This document shows positions 11,422 to 23,672 of a stretch of DNA of 64,000 nucleotides, piece by piece (positions within the stretch are counted from its first letter, which is position 1; each line of letters begins with the position of its first letter). This DNA comes from Larus michahellis (Eukaryota > Chordata > Aves > Charadriiformes > Laridae). The notes beneath the pieces were generated by a model that saw only the letters and a list, made by a program, of their open reading frames with translations, was not told where the DNA came from and did not search any database. The translations under genes were made by a program, and so were the position numbers. The DNA is taken from positions 56,015,962-56,079,961 of the forward strand of contig NC_133930.1 in NCBI RefSeq assembly GCF_964199755.1. The letters are read 5' to 3'.

Positions 11422-12240
11422 CCACCTGACTGCTAATAGAGCATGCCTGCCATCTTTGAAACTGTCGGTTTGTAACTTCCTGTTTCCTGAAGGCATCAAG
11501 ATCCGTTCCTTTTGTAACTTCTCATCTGTTTCCTAAGGAGACATTTACTTTTTTTTCCTTAACAGGTATTTTTTTTTCACCTTCATGCATTTTCCAGGTT
11601 GTTAAAGGAAAAGGTTAAAGACAACTGAAGAGAACAGAATCCGAAAGAAAAGCTGCACAAAGAGAATAGGGAAGAAATGTTGCAGTAAACTTATGGGCAG
11701 TTGACTGTTTAAATGTGAACAGTGGCCAGGTGGCTTAGACTTTCCTGGGATCATCAAAATCTTGGGACTGTTCACTTCTCAAGCTTAAGAGAGGGATAGG
11801 GTGGGAGAATCCCATAGAGAAGTTCCTCTTTTTTCAGAGGAGAGTCTGTGAATATTCAGCTGTTAAACACCAGAGTCATGGGTACCTCAAATATGCTTGA
11901 TTTGAGACCGATATATCTGTACAATATGCAACAGGTTGCTCTTGGCAGTGGAATGTTTCTGTCACACAGAACCCGTGTGACCCACCTGCTTTACATGTAG
12001 GAGACACAGGGTAACGGTGTAATACTAAATGAATGGAAGGAGAAACTATGCACATCACACTCCTTCCAATAACACTTCCATTTTTTGTGAGCTAACCACT
12101 GCATGCAGTTATGACAGGGAATGTTATCTGCTTTTTTCTGCTTCTTTTTTTTCCTCTTGTAGGAATATGAAGGTGTATGCCATGGGGATGTCTTTCCCAT
12201 AAAAAATAAATAATCTGGGTTTTGATGTCCCAATTAGCAT
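11422..12240 (+). other. FKTN: FKTN 3'UTR (probable extent)
   Basis: Sequence after the FKTN stop codon with no further coding similarity. The first good AATAAA is at 12205-12210, followed by T/GT-rich sequence, so a transcript ending near 12230 is plausible. Later AATAAA hexamers at 13650, 13684, 15809 and 18919 could give longer forms; mammalian FKTN is known for a long 3'UTR. The end cannot be fixed without transcript data. Confidence 0.45.
12205..12210 (+). terminator. FKTN: Candidate FKTN polyadenylation signal AATAAA
   Basis: AATAAA about 785 nt after the FKTN stop, with GT/T-rich sequence shortly downstream (12216-12256). It is the first canonical hexamer in the 3'UTR. Later ones exist, so this may be only one of several. 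Confidence 0.45.
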
Positions 12241-14164
12241 GTTCTCCATGTTTTGACCAGATTTTAGAAAATTATAGCTATCCCTGTTTTTTTACAGGTA
12301 GATAGAAATGGGGTTATTGATAGTTTTCCATTTAACATGGGCTCACAGAACAGACATCTCAGACAATTGCAGCTCTCTTCTCTAAGTGTCAGCAGAAGTG
12401 TGTACAAATACCAATTTTTCCATTGAATTTGCAGTAGCATAATTGCAAGTGAAGTGTTAGTGTAACATTGGACTTTGGATTGTGCTTTTTGGTCGGTGAG
12501 GTAAGCTTTCTTCTTTGGTACTTCGGAGAAGGATAATAGCTTTCATATCAGCATGTGTGTCCAAATTTGTTCCAGTCCTGCTGTGCAGGGCAGACAAGGA
12601 CAGTAGAGCTGCTATAGTGAGTTATGACTATAATATACGGTACAGACCCAGGAGTTCTTGTGAACCAGTGTCAAGGTACTGAATGGAGCTCGTCCTTACT
12701 GGCAACAAACCTGTATCCATTCTTCCCTTGCTAAAGCAGAAGGGCTGCCTACGGGTCATGGCTTTGCCATCTTTCTCTGGGTAGAGGTAGGTTGAGTCTG
12801 TGTTTGGCGTTCTGTGGATCTGCAGTTTTCAGCTGCGTATTCAAATGGGTACAGTTCTGGAGAGATGAAGTAGCTACTGCTGTGCAGCCGTTTTACTACT
12901 GTATCATTCCAGGTGCAGTCTGGGGCTTCCCTGCTCTTTTTGTCCTGGAGTGTGCTGCATGCTTCTTCCTGCCAGTCCTCTCGGTTCCAGTGGTCTCCTG
13001 CCACCGAAGCACTGCAGTAAATTATTCAGCTTCTGGCAATCGTCATGCTGGCTTTTCAACTGGTATAGTAACTTTGTTAGCTTTGCTTCATTAAGAAGAG
13101 AGAGATGTAAAATCCTGCTAATGCCATTTACTCCATAAAGTAAACGTTACGTCATAAGGGATAATTTCTCAGGTAGAATTTTTTGTATTTTTTCCTTAAA
13201 ATGAAAAAAGCCAATGTCCTTGTGTCTCTTGTGTTCAGAATTCTGTTGTTGTGAACTTTAAATGTGATAGATGTTTGAGTGAATGAAAAGATACTATCAG
13301 AAAACTATAATCCTGTCAAATTTTTGACTTTGTATTTGTAGATGGAAAGACTAATGGAAAAAAACGCATGTCGCTGAAGGGGAGGATGTTTTCAATAGTT
13401 GATTATACCTGTAAGTTATTCTTCAGGTTAAAATGTTTTCTCTTCAGAAGATACAAATGTATATTTAACACCGATTAAAAGGAGTCTCTAATTTGCAACT
13501 CAAGATGTTGTTTCATCCTTTGTTTTGTCATCTTGGGCAGCATTTAACACATTTCATTGCATTGCATTACTGTGACAAAACGCACAGAGAAAAATTTTAA
13601 ACTGTTTCTTACACTGCTTATTGACTGTCTGCTTGAGCTTTTAGTTTTTAATAAAGATACTTGGACACAACAAAGATACTTGGAATAAAGCAGGAGCCCA
13701 TATGTAGAAAAAAGGATCATGCAATTGCGCAAACACATGTTTCCAGTCATACTTTGTGCAGTGCCCTCACCACAGATTTCCTGCTTGTAGGATTGTGTCC
13801 CAAGGAGTGGTGTAAACATCGCAGAATTGGTGCTTTTTGAAGGCTTGCCGTGGGGCTGAAGCATGACCATTCCCCATGGAAACACCCAGGTTTATGCATT
13901 TGTTTCCTGTTAGCTTCTCCTGAATTGCCTCATCTGAAATGGAAGCTTACTTTTAGTTCTGTGTTACCTTCCTATCTTACTACCTACCTTCAATTTGAAA
14001 GGGAGGAGGGCAACTTCTAAATTCCTAAATTCTCTTAATGGCACGCATTTAAGGTGTTAAGCAACAATATGTGAAGTGCCTTGACTTTATAAAGCAAACA
14101 AAGCAAGTTACATATATGTAACTGTTAAAGATAGCAGAGCCTATTCAAGGAATGCCCACGAGCT
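12241..14164. other. Intergenic, nothing coding recognised
   Basis: Between FKTN and the first CR1 copy. It contains short open frames without family features and further AATAAA hexamers (13650, 13684) that may belong to a long FKTN 3'UTR. A 13-bp direct repeat (AAAGATACTTGGA) occurs near 13653 and 13671. Confidence 0.6.
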
Positions 14165-14535
14165 AAAAGGGTAGCAGGATGTTGAAAGCTCTGGAGTAAC
14201 TGGAAGGAAAGATTGAAGAAATGGGGTTGGCTGAAGAGAAGGGACCACAAAGAGCCATTTTCAAAAGCTGTAAAAAGTGGTTACAAAAAGGAAGGGATAT
14301 ATGTGCTCCCTTTCCACGGTTGGTAGGAAATAGAAGTAGATGGGAGGAACACAATTTGAGATGAGCTGCACAGAGTACTGGAGTGTTTTACCTCTGGAAA
14401 TGTGTGAAGCCTCTGACTTCGGGGGTCTCTGAGAACACATCAGACAAATGTCAGCCAACACTGACTGTAGTTAAGGATCGACTGTAGTTAATCCTGCCTT
14501 CCAGCTGGAGGGAGTTCCTATTTTCATGATTCTGT
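14165..14535 (+). mobile_element. Old, degenerate CR1-like LINE 3' fragment
   Basis: The order of short matches follows the 3' end of an ancient CR1 subfamily: GGCTGAAGAGAAGGGA, then the AAGTGGTTACAAAAAGGAAG segment, GGTAGGAAATAGAAG, and the closing GTAGTTAATCCTGCCTTCCA. It finishes at TTTTCATGATTCTGTTC, a damaged form of the CR1 octamer tail. It is far more eroded than the other CR1 copies here. The call rests on remembered family pattern, not an alignment. Confidence 0.5.
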
Positions 14536-16330
14536 TCAATAACTTTCTGCTTTTACAAAATGAAAATTGGAATCATCATTTGTGTATGAGCTTAAGAAAG
14601 GTTGTATTTCTAGAATCAGGTACGAGAGCTCATACTGGGAGTGGTGGTGAATTGCCACCCCACTGTGGAAATGATCGGAAACTGCAGCATCTTGAACACT
14701 TGAAAAACGTGCTCATTTACAACAGGAGCGCAGTGCAGCTCTTCCAGAGGATAGGTCTGAGCCAAACAGCCTGTAGAACAATCTTGTAATTCCTGCACAG
14801 AACAGATGATGCTTGGCCGTGCAGAGCAGTGAGCATCCGAGGGAGATGCTTTTGATCTCTCCGTAAAGAATCTTCTGATAGAAGAAGGGCCTGTATTCCA
14901 CCTCACTCTTCTTTTAAAGTCAGAAATGGAAGGGACAAAACTGCAATGATACAGGTAGGAGAGAGTCCTGAAAGTATGGTTGAGTCTTTCTCTGCTGTCC
15001 AAATGAAAAAGTAGTAGCTGATTTTGTTGTGCCTGCTCCCTTGAAACAGTCTTGGAGGTGCTGGCTCCCAGTGTTAAGCAGTTTGCATCATTTAGAATTC
15101 TCTCCCCTCTTCATAAGTCTTAAAGTCTGTCAACGCAAGAGAGAAACAGTTTCAGCTTTGTACTGTCAGTTGGAATTTTTTGTTTTGCACAGGTGAATGA
15201 GATGTTAAACGAGTAGCATCTGTTTAATGGTATGGATACCTTCCTTCTTTCCAAGGACTGGCTTGTCACAGTTCAATGACTTTCAGGAACTGAGTTCTGT
15301 CCTTTATTGCCCATTGGCAGTATTCTCTGAGTTTGCACAGCAATTCAAGAAATTCAGGGGCAGCTACCTCACTGTTTAGGCTTGGATTTTTTCTCTTCGT
15401 GTAATTCTGTCACACTATGTATTGCAGAACAAAATGCATGAACTTGGGAAACTGCATGCTGGCACATAAAAGACTATCTAGCACTTGTATTTAATGATCT
15501 ACATCCTCTGTTTTGATAAATGGGCACCAGCAGTCGATTTACATCAGCTGATGAACTTGCTTAATAGTATTAGATTGCCTAATGATGACTTGTCCACTGA
15601 GGGTAGTTTTATTCATAAATGTCCTATTGATGGAGACTGCAGCAGAGCACATGAGTTATGAGCTGAATGAGTCTCATCAAATCCACTCCGCTGCTGTAAT
15701 TAAGGGGTGTGGGTGAGAACTTTCCCCTTGAAAAAAGGAAGGCACAATGAAAGTTTTGTTCTTAAAGGAGGGAAATGAACACTGTTGTGTTTGTGCCTGT
15801 TTTCCTGAAATAAATCTTTCCTGCAGCTTAAAAGAGAAGTCTGATGTCTTATCCAGAATTTACTAGGTGAAATGTCACGCCTGGTGCTTTGCAGATTGTA
15901 CTGCGTGCTCATAATGTTCCTCTGCTGGCCCTAAAACTTCTGAATAACTTCTTTTGTCACCAGAGTAATTAGCTTGAATGTTAGTTGGTACAATGTACCC
16001 GTATTTCAGACTGCAGGGGCATATTAGTATCACTCAGGGCAGTAATATGCCTGGACCATGCTGTGCAAAGATGCTCAGGTTAGTTGTGAAACAGAGAGCA
16101 GTTTAGAGCTATGGCTGATAACAAGCTGAATACGTAGTAACATAGGATGATGTTGTGACCAAAGGAAATCAGGTGGGATGTAGAAAGAGCGCTGGTATCT
16201 GCAGGAGGATTGAAATTAAACTTTTGTTACTATGTTCAGCATTTCAGTTGATGTGTAGGGATCAGTGCAGGCACTCACCTGTTACGGTGGTGGGCCAGTT
16301 GGGGAGCGTCAAGAGGAAAATAGTAGGTTA
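14536..16330. other. Intergenic, nothing recognised
   Basis: No gene, repeat family or strong motif was recognised. An AATAAA is at 15809-15814. Confidence 0.6.
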
Positions 16331-16334
16331 TAGG

Positions 16335-16747
16335 AAACCACCTACAAGGAAATGTTGAAAGAACAGGGGTTGTTTAGGTTGAGCAGGATGTGGCAGGTTC
16401 TCCATCCTGTCCACTTGGTTAATAATGCAAGCAAGAAGCAGCTTAAATTCCAGCAAGGAAGATTGGACTGGACTTGTAGCGATAGAAGGAGGGGCAATGG
16501 TTTTAAACTAGAGCAGGGTAGGTTTAGGTTAGACATTAGGAAGAAGTTCTTTACAATGAGGGTGGTGAGACACTGGAACAGGTTGCCCAGAGAAGGGGTG
16601 GAGGCCCCATCCCTGGAGACATTCAAGGCCAGGCTTGATGAGGCTTTGAGCAACCTGATCGAGTTGAAGATGTCCCTGCTTCCTGCAGGGGAGTTGGACT
16701 AGGTGACCTTTAAAGGTCCCTTCCAACCCAACACATTATGATTCTAT
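16335..16747 (+). mobile_element. CR1 LINE, 3' end fragment
   Basis: Typical CR1 3' sequence: TTTAGGTTGAGCAGGATGTG, a TTTAGGTTAGACATTAGGAA segment, TTCTTTACAATGAGGGTGGT, GAGACACTGGAACAGGTTGC, CCAGAGAAGGGGTGGAGGCC and GACCTTTAAAGGTCCCTTCC, closing with ATTATGATTCTATGG. A fragment of the ORF2 C-terminal region is still open (16352-16702) but is only a remnant of the transposon protein. It is 5'-truncated, as nearly all CR1 copies are. Confidence 0.93.
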
Positions 16748-17218
16748 GGACTGTGGGGAAAGTTTCTGGAATTTAAGGAGAGGGTAATAGTTTCAGGAAG
16801 GGCATAGTATCTCTGCCCTTGGAGGCCTTCAAGAATGTGGTTGGTCAGTAAATGTCTGGAAGAAACAATGTGATTGCATGTATTCTTGCCGTTACCTGGA
16901 AGAGGGCCTGACTGTGTTTAGGAAATTATTTCCTTCATTCTTTTTTTTCTTTTGATTTCTTCATTTTCTTACTTCCGTGTGCATTGTTTTGTTTTTGTGA
17001 CATCTAAACAGCATCTGACCTCCACAATTAAGCCTGCTGAGAGACGTAGTGGAACATCTTTATCTCATGAGCTATGGATAGTGTTAGCAGATGCTATTCT
17101 CAGAAGTTTAGTTTGCTGTCCTAAGAGTGATTAGAAGTGCTTATTTCAGGAAGTCCATGTTCGCTAGGTATCATTAGGGTAAAAGGTTAGAGGTAGGTAT
17201 GGATGTCTAATTTGAGAC
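16748..17218. other. Spacer between CR1 copies
   Basis: No gene seen. A short stretch near 16817-16850 (CCTTGGAGGCCTTCAAGAAT) weakly resembles CR1 and may be part of an older copy interrupted by the previous insertion. Confidence 0.4.
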
Positions 17219-17605
17219 AAAATTCCAGAATCACAGAGTGGTATAGGTTCGATGGTACCTCTGGAGGTTGTCTGGTCCAACCTCCTTGCTCCAGCAGGGC
17301 CACATACAGCTGGTTGCCCAGGACCATTTCCAGATGGCTTTTGAATATTTCCAGGGATGGAGACTCCACAGCCTCTTTGGGCAACCTGTGCCAGTGCCTG
17401 GTCATGCTTGCAATGAAAAAGTGTTTCCTGATGTTCAGGAGGAACCTCCTGTGTTTCAGTTTTTGCTTGTTGCCTCTTGTCCTGTCAGTGGGCACCAATG
17501 GAAAGAACCTTGCTCCTTCCTGTTTGCACCCTCCCTTCATGTACTTGTATGCATTGATGAAATCCCCCATGAGGCTTTGGTCAGAAAAGGAAGGTTAAAG
17601 AAAAT
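17219..17605 (-). mobile_element. CR1 LINE, 3' end fragment, reverse orientation
   Basis: Read on the minus strand it ends with the CR1 tail (AATCACAGAGTGGTATAGGT on the + strand is its 3' end). Matching + strand segments are GGTTGTCTGGTCCAACCTCC, TTGCCCAGGACCATTTCCAG, GGCAACCTGTGCCAGTGCCT and AAGTGTTTCCTGATGTTCAG. A minus-strand frame (17187-17570) preserves part of the ORF2 C-terminal region, with [19 protein letters not shown]. Confidence 0.92.
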
Positions 17606-17619
17606 TAACCCCCCCAATA

Positions 17620-17680
17620 AATCGTAGAATCATAGAACCCTAGAATGATTTGGTTTGCAAGGGACTTTGAAGAATTGGAG
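17620..17680 (-). mobile_element. CR1 LINE tail fragment, reverse orientation
   Basis: The + strand shows AGAATCATAGAACCCTAGAA followed by TGATTTGGTTTGCAAGGGAC, the complement of a CR1 3' tail. Only about 60 bp remain before a CR1 copy in the opposite orientation begins. Confidence 0.75.
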
Positions 17681-17684
17681 AGCT

Positions 17685-18308
17685 GTAGGTTTGACAGGTG
17701 GACTGTGAGAAGAATAATGAATTGGCTGGATGGACACATCCAGAAAGCTGCAGTCAACAGCTCAATGTCCAAATAGAAATCAGTAACAAACGCTGTCCCT
17801 CAGAGGTCTGTATTGGGACTATATCCTAATTAAGGACATTGACAGTGGGATTGAGTGGACCTTCAGCTGAGTGGGACAGCTGCTCGCTTGAGGAAACGCA
17901 TGCCATCCAGAGGGACCTTGACAGGTTTGAGAAGTGGGCCAAAGTGAACCTCATGTGGGTTCACGAGGCCAAGTGCAAAGTTCTGCACCAGAGTGGGGGC
18001 AATCCCCAACAGCAATACAGACTGAGGGTCTGTATTTAATCTAGGAGAGAGTAGATTCAGATTAGATACAAGGAAGAAAATCTTTACTATGCAAGTGGTG
18101 AGAAACTGGAATGAGTTGTCTAGAGATGTTATGGATGCCCCATCCCTGGAAGTGTTTGTCAGATTGGATGGGGTTTTAAGCAACCTGATCTAGTGAAAAA
18201 GATCCCTGCCCATGACAGCGGGGTTGAACTAGATTGTCTTTAAAGGTGCCTTCCAACCCACACCCATTCTATGATTTTGTGATTCTATGATGATGTGGTT
18301 CTATGAAT
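17685..18308 (+). mobile_element. CR1 LINE with part of the reverse transcriptase region and an internal deletion
   Basis: Starts in the reverse-transcriptase part of CR1 ORF2: TTTGACAGGTGGACTGTGAG, AATTGGCTGGATGGACACAT, GACAGTGGGATTGAGTGGAC, GCCATCCAGAGGGACCTTGA and GAGGCCAAGTGCAAAGTTCT. Near 18030-18060 it jumps to the distal 3' region (AGATTCAGATTAGATACAAG and onward), so several hundred bases of the element are missing. It ends in repeated octamer-like ATTCTATGA units at 18267-18308. Frames are broken; no functional protein. Confidence 0.9.
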
Positions 18309-20095
18309 GCGGTACCAGACTCCACCCAAGGTTCTTGGAGTGATCTTGAACGTAAGAGAAGAGAAGGGAAGGGATTTTGCTGGGAGCAGTGTCTTCCTGA
18401 CAGCCAAGAGCTTGGGTCCTGGAGCAAATCTTCCCATGGTGATGGATCTCGTTTAAAAAATTCACAGCTGGAATATGGCTGACAGGAATGACTTTTGGCA
18501 GAGTCTGTAGAAGTCACTGCCAGACCTGGCAGGCAGACTGAAAGTAGACTGAGCCTTACAGGTAGAGAAGAAAGCACGGCTGACATAAACATTCTGTTGG
18601 CCTTAACACTAAGCTAAGGTACTAGAGGAGGACAGCATACTTAAGTGGTGCTTGGTATTGAAGATCCCTTGGAGTGCTGCCAGAGTGAAACAGTATTCGG
18701 CATGAATGAAAATTTGGCTTGCTGGGCTGCCAAGTATGAAGGAAATACACAGCTATGAAGAAAATGGACCACTGAGGATGGCTTTACAGAGTAAGACATT
18801 GCCATCTTGCAGCTGGGTAAGGTGAAATGAAATCTAATGGGATGCTCTCTAAGCTCACATTTTGTTTTGGATTTTTCGTTTTCTAACTGTTACCAAATTT
18901 TTCCTTCTTCCAGTAAGAAATAAAGCTGACAGAAATGCTGTATATGTGCTTTTACTGTATAGATCTGTACAAAATGAACTTAAAATAGCTGGTTCCTGGA
19001 GGACTACTTGACTGTCATAGGATTAGTGCTGTTTGCTGTGTGTTCCTCGGGCCACCTTTTGTGTTGACGGGCACAGCGAAGTGAGAGAAGTTTTATAATC
19101 GGACTTGAGTTTTAGCTGGCATTGATTAAAAAGCCCAACAAGCACAGAACATTTTGGAGGACAGAGGCTTGAAATGGGTATCGGGGCACTCTGAAGTTAA
19201 TAATGTGGATCTCAAGTGTTGGCCATGGCTTTACACGTGGCTTTACATAGTCTTCATCTGTGTGTGAAAGATTTGCTCCAGCAGCTGGAGGGAAGAGGCA
19301 GCAGATGCAGCTGGGATCCCCGTGAACAATCTGTGCTCTTCTGCATCTAATGCACCCTTTTATCTAATGCACGGGTCCCTTAGCCTTGACTATATCCATT
19401 TCCAGGATGCTGTCTGCCACTACATCACTGTCCTGAGGACTAGGCCCTAGACTCCTTGAACTCAGTGGCCCTGAGCCCACCAGCAGCCTCTAGTTGCCAT
19501 GCTCAGCCTACAGGTGCCTTTTTCTGCAATACTGCCATCTTTCACAGGGAAGCTGTTAGTGCGAGCTGGCAGGGAGCAACTGGGAAAAATCAGTTATTCC
19601 TGAACTTGCTGCCCACTGTCTTGCATTAATGAACCTGCCTGTAAAGTGTCTAGGAAGGGGCATTTGCTGAAAGACCTTTGAAGACAGACTAAGAAATTGG
19701 TCTGTTTGGAGCAAGAAGAAAAGCCGGGGGTTTCATGGAAAGCTGAAGCCTTGTTGCAAATAATGTTTAAAGTGCAGTGAAGAAGAGCTGTGTTGCGTTG
19801 GGGAAAACTTGAGCAGGCTGCTGGGGCGGTGTCTACAGCAGCAGCCTGTAAACTAATTGTCATGCCTTGGGAAGAGCAGATTCTGCCCAGTTTTGGGGCG
19901 AATTGGTAAGCACTGGGAAGGGACAGAAAACATGTTGCTCTCCAGGCTGGAGAGCATGTAGCTCCAGGCTCTATGTACAAAAGCTGGGATGCTGGACAGA
20001 AAGGATACACTGCAAACTTGCAAGAAAAGGACTTATGTCGGCAGTGCCATACTGCCCTCTGGGCTCTGCTGCTTCCTCCCGTGGGGGGTTACAGG
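18309..20095. other. Intergenic, nothing recognised
   Basis: No gene or repeat family recognised. An AATAAA lies at 18919-18924. Short open frames on both strands lack family features. Confidence 0.6.
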
Positions 20096-20099
20096 GAGC

Positions 20100-20340
20100 T
20101 CTCAGGGATTTTTCTCACGGGACCTGTGTCTGGTGTCCATCAGGACTCTCAGGTCCTTTTCTGCCGTGGTGCTTTCCATCTGGGCAGTCCCCAGCATGTG
20201 CTGGTGCCTGGGGTTGTCCCTCCCTTGTTGCATTTCATGAGGTTCCGGTCAGCCCATTTCTCCAGCCTGCTGAGGTCCCTCTGGATGGCGGCATGAATCA
20301 CTCAGTCCTCCCCGTTTGGTGTCATGTGCAAACTTGAAAT
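20100..20340 (-). mobile_element. CR1 LINE fragment (reverse transcriptase region), reverse orientation
   Basis: The + strand carries the complement of the CR1 RT region: GACTCTCAGGTCCTTTTCTG, TGGTGCCTGGGGTTGTCCCT, CATTTCATGAGGTTCCGGTC, CTGAGGTCCCTCTGGATGGC and GGTGTCATGTGCAAACTTG. The last corresponds to the FADDT motif region of the RT. Neither the 5' end nor the 3' tail of the element is present. Confidence 0.82.
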
Positions 20341-23300
20341 TCCAGCAGGGGCTCCCATGTGGCAGGGCATGTGCCATGGGTTGTCGTTCTGTACCAAAAC
20401 CAGTTCAAGGAAGTTTTATGATGACTTTGTTGTGTTGCTTTGTGATGCTTTGTTGTGTATGAGTCCTCAAGAGTGGACTGATAACCTGGAGCACCAAAAT
20501 TACACCCTTTGAATGATTGTGATGCTTCAGTCTCTTCGCTATTTACCAGCTCGGCCATTTCTGTTCCTACCACTTCAAAACCAAGATAAACCGAGTGGCC
20601 CTCCTTGACATAAAGCAACTAATTACTGCGTCTTTTACCCAGTCACCTCCTGTCAGAAAAGTCAAAACTCTTGAGTACAGCAGCTTCCACACAGAGCTAC
20701 TGTTGAACTCTGTGGCCTCCCCTCTTGAGTTGACACTAGCCCTTGTTTATCGCTGCCGCTGTCCGGAGCCGTATCTCAGAAGCCCGCTGGGGCAGCAGGA
20801 GCATCTTCTGTTGAAAAGTCTGCGTGTTTGCTCTTTGGGCGCTTGTAATCATCTCATATTGTCAGCATTCAGGCTTGGTTGCCTGTTAGTAACAACCTTT
20901 CCAGCTGCACTGAAAGAGAGGGATTTCTGAACAAACACAGAACGGGAGACAAGATTAAATAGGTGACAGCCGGTAAAGACAGGAGCCAGGCCAGAGCCTG
21001 GGGGTTTTTAATTAATTATTTTATTTTGGGAAGCCAAGATACATTTGTGGCATGGGGGAGGGGGCCCTCTGTGACTGACCAGACATATGGTGCCTTATAC
21101 CCTGGGGGAACTGTTTTTCTTTATCTGTACGCATGGATGCCTCCCAAACTTATTTTTACGTGTTCCTTTCCAGCCATATTCATAGAGGAAACACACAGAG
21201 ATCCCAAGGTCTTGTCTATGCATGAAAAGACACTGCTTGAAATAAGTGACGGTATTCCCAAGCACACCCGTTATGACTGCAGTTATACTGGCACGCAGGC
21301 ATTTATTCCAGAGCTTTAGCACTGGAAGCACATTCCGCACTTTAGCAGGAGAAGGGAGTAAACCAAGCACACACCTGCAATCTGAACTCACATTCTGGTC
21401 CACAAAGGAGGACTTGCACCAGTACAGATTATACTCCCGTATCCCCAGAGGTAAGGGGATGCATTGGGTTCTGGTGCATTATTCGGAAGAAAAGGAGGCA
21501 ATTTTCTTGGTTCATGCTTTCTCAGCTCCAGGGGCTGACTTCTTCTGCAGCAGTGTAATGTGTCCTCTACCCCGCTGCGGCCAAAGGACATGGCTTCCCA
21601 CCCTGCACTTGGAAAGAATTTCTGTGACTCATATTCCTAGGACAGGCAGGGAAAAGGATGTTAATAAGGCTTTTGGCTGGGAGTTTTAGGTGACTTTGTA
21701 GTGTTCTTGGGTGTAGGCGTTTTGCTCTGTGAGCCTAATAACGACATGCAACATACCTGGGAACACAGGAACACCACCAGTGAAGGAGCTTGGCCCCCAC
21801 CTCCAGCAGAGACCTTGGCACATGCTGCCTGTAGCCATCCGCGATGACTTTCCTGCACTGCTGATGCCTTCAGCATCCTGTGGCTGCTTGCTGTAGCAAC
21901 TTCTCTGGGTTAACGATGCCTCTGCAATGCATGCATTGTTTGTTCAGGAAAAGTACCTGCTTTTTCCTGATGAGATCAAACTGTTGCTCAGGGACAATGT
22001 GCAAAGACCATCATTAGCATCTTCATTACTGGTTCTTTTATGGCCACTTCATTACAAGCAGCTAATCAAGTCAGCCAATCAATCTGCTGCCCCTCCGCCC
22101 TCCTCAGACCTGCCTTTCCCTGTTGTACAGTAAAACTGTTCTGACCTAGGAGCAATGGTCCACAATATCTCCTGCAAGCACGCCAAGGAAGAGCCCAGAA
22201 ATAGCATGACCTGTTCTTGTTTTCACTGCCCCATCTTCCAAGCCCTGCCCAGTATCACTTTTTTACTAATATCTTATCTGGCGGACTGACACAGAGCTGG
22301 TTGAAACCAGGAGCTGGATGCTTTTGATTGTGGTCCAGAGTGGTGACCAGACTTCCACATCTCCCATTTCACTTCTTGAAATAAGGGGTTTCAGCAGAAC
22401 TTCCACTGAAGAGATACAAGGCTTTGGCCCAGGGGCCACACAAGCCCAGATTTCACCTACATATGGACCTGATATGGAGGAACCTGTGTTTGACACGGGA
22501 CTAAGGCAACATTTGTGTGTGGTCACTGGTGCTCAAGCAGAGGGTTGGCATCCTTAAACTAAAGGTGTGAGTAAGACAGGGTTGTCCCTACTTGTAGTAC
22601 TAATTGGTGCGTTTCTCCACTATGTTAGCAAGTGCAACGGTAGAAATGCTAATCCCTGCCAGAGTACTTTTTCTTGCTAAGGTCTTTCTGCCAACAAACC
22701 CTCATAGAAGTGTACGCAGCGATGGCAGTTGGAAACAACAGATTACACGTGTTAAGTGAGTTCGTAAGTGCGCTGGCTGTCAAAAGGTGGAAGAGCTTGT
22801 GTTGTTAATAGTTTGTATTTGTGTGACTCGCGATCCAGGGTGGAGTGGAGAGGGACTTAATCTGAACCATTGTGTGATACCTGAATAATGCCCAGGGTCT
22901 GGGCAGATGGGCATCTACCTGGTGGTGGCACCGTCCAAACACAACAGTCCTGGGGCTGGTACATTCCCGGATAATGCTGAAGGTGCTGAGAAGAAAAAGG
23001 GGAAAAGGGGAGCACATGGGGCTGTTCTAATAGTTTTCCATTATTCAGCAACGCTAATTAACAGCAAAATGCCTGATTAAGGCCCGTTTATGGAGAGAAG
23101 AGAGAAGACTGTCAGGGGTTTGGGAGTCCCCAGTACTTTGCTTGTTAGGGGCCATTTTTCTTATATTTGAAGGAAGGGGGAAACATGAAGTAGAGGGGAA
23201 AAAGGTATAAACTCCTCCTTCCCGATCCGATCGTTAGCTGGTAAAAAGAGGGAAGGCTGCTGATGCCAGCCCAGCTGCTCTGGTTTACACCAGAAGGGGC

Positions 23301-23559
23301 AAATCCAAACCACCCACCAGGTGGGCACTGCTGCCCTCCCACGTGGTGTGGGTCGGGACCACGGCTCTAGCAGTGACCAGTCGCAGCTGGCAGGTTTCAG
23401 GCTATTCTTCCTTGTCCCACCCAGCCCTCCCCCCACTCCATCTCATCCTGGGTCTGTGCTCCATCCCAGAGAGCTGGGACACAAGCAGGGAGCTTTATTT
23501 ATAGGGGAAAAAAAATGTCAGCGGGGCGGGCAGAGGGGTGTGAGTGGAAATGGGCTGTG

Positions 23560-23672
23560 CTGATAAGCCTTCTGACTGTATTTTATTTTACTGAGGTTCT
23601 TAACAAATAATCTTTATGCAATGCAAACCTGGCTTATCAGGCTAATGCAGATTGTCTGAAATCCTTATCTCC
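23560..23672. promoter_or_regulatory. Cluster of three GATA sites (candidate enhancer)
   Basis: Three GATA-factor motifs lie within about 110 bp: GATAAG at 23562-23567, CTTATC at 23633-23638 and CTTATCT at 23664-23670. A POU-like ATGCAAA near 23621 and a homeodomain-type CTAATGCAGA at 23642-23651 lie between them. TAL2 in midbrain GABAergic precursors is known to be controlled by GATA factors, so a link to TAL2 is possible. Function is inferred from motif density only. Confidence 0.35.

Noticed and set aside
16352..16702. 116-codon + strand open frame with a conserved-looking sequence
   Set aside because: It is the C-terminal remnant of CR1 ORF2 inside the CR1 copy at 16335-16747, not a host gene.
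17187..17598. Open frames on both strands of about 130 codons
   Set aside because: Both fall within a reverse-oriented CR1 copy; the minus frame is the ORF2 remnant and the plus frames are its complement.
19867..20337. 156-codon + strand open frame, one of the longest in the window
   Set aside because: Its second half overlaps an antisense CR1 fragment, and the first half has no recognisable domain or splice structure.
21246..21689. 147-codon + strand open frame
   Set aside because: No domain, no similarity I recognise and no supporting promoter or splice signals; chance length is plausible in GC-richer sequence.
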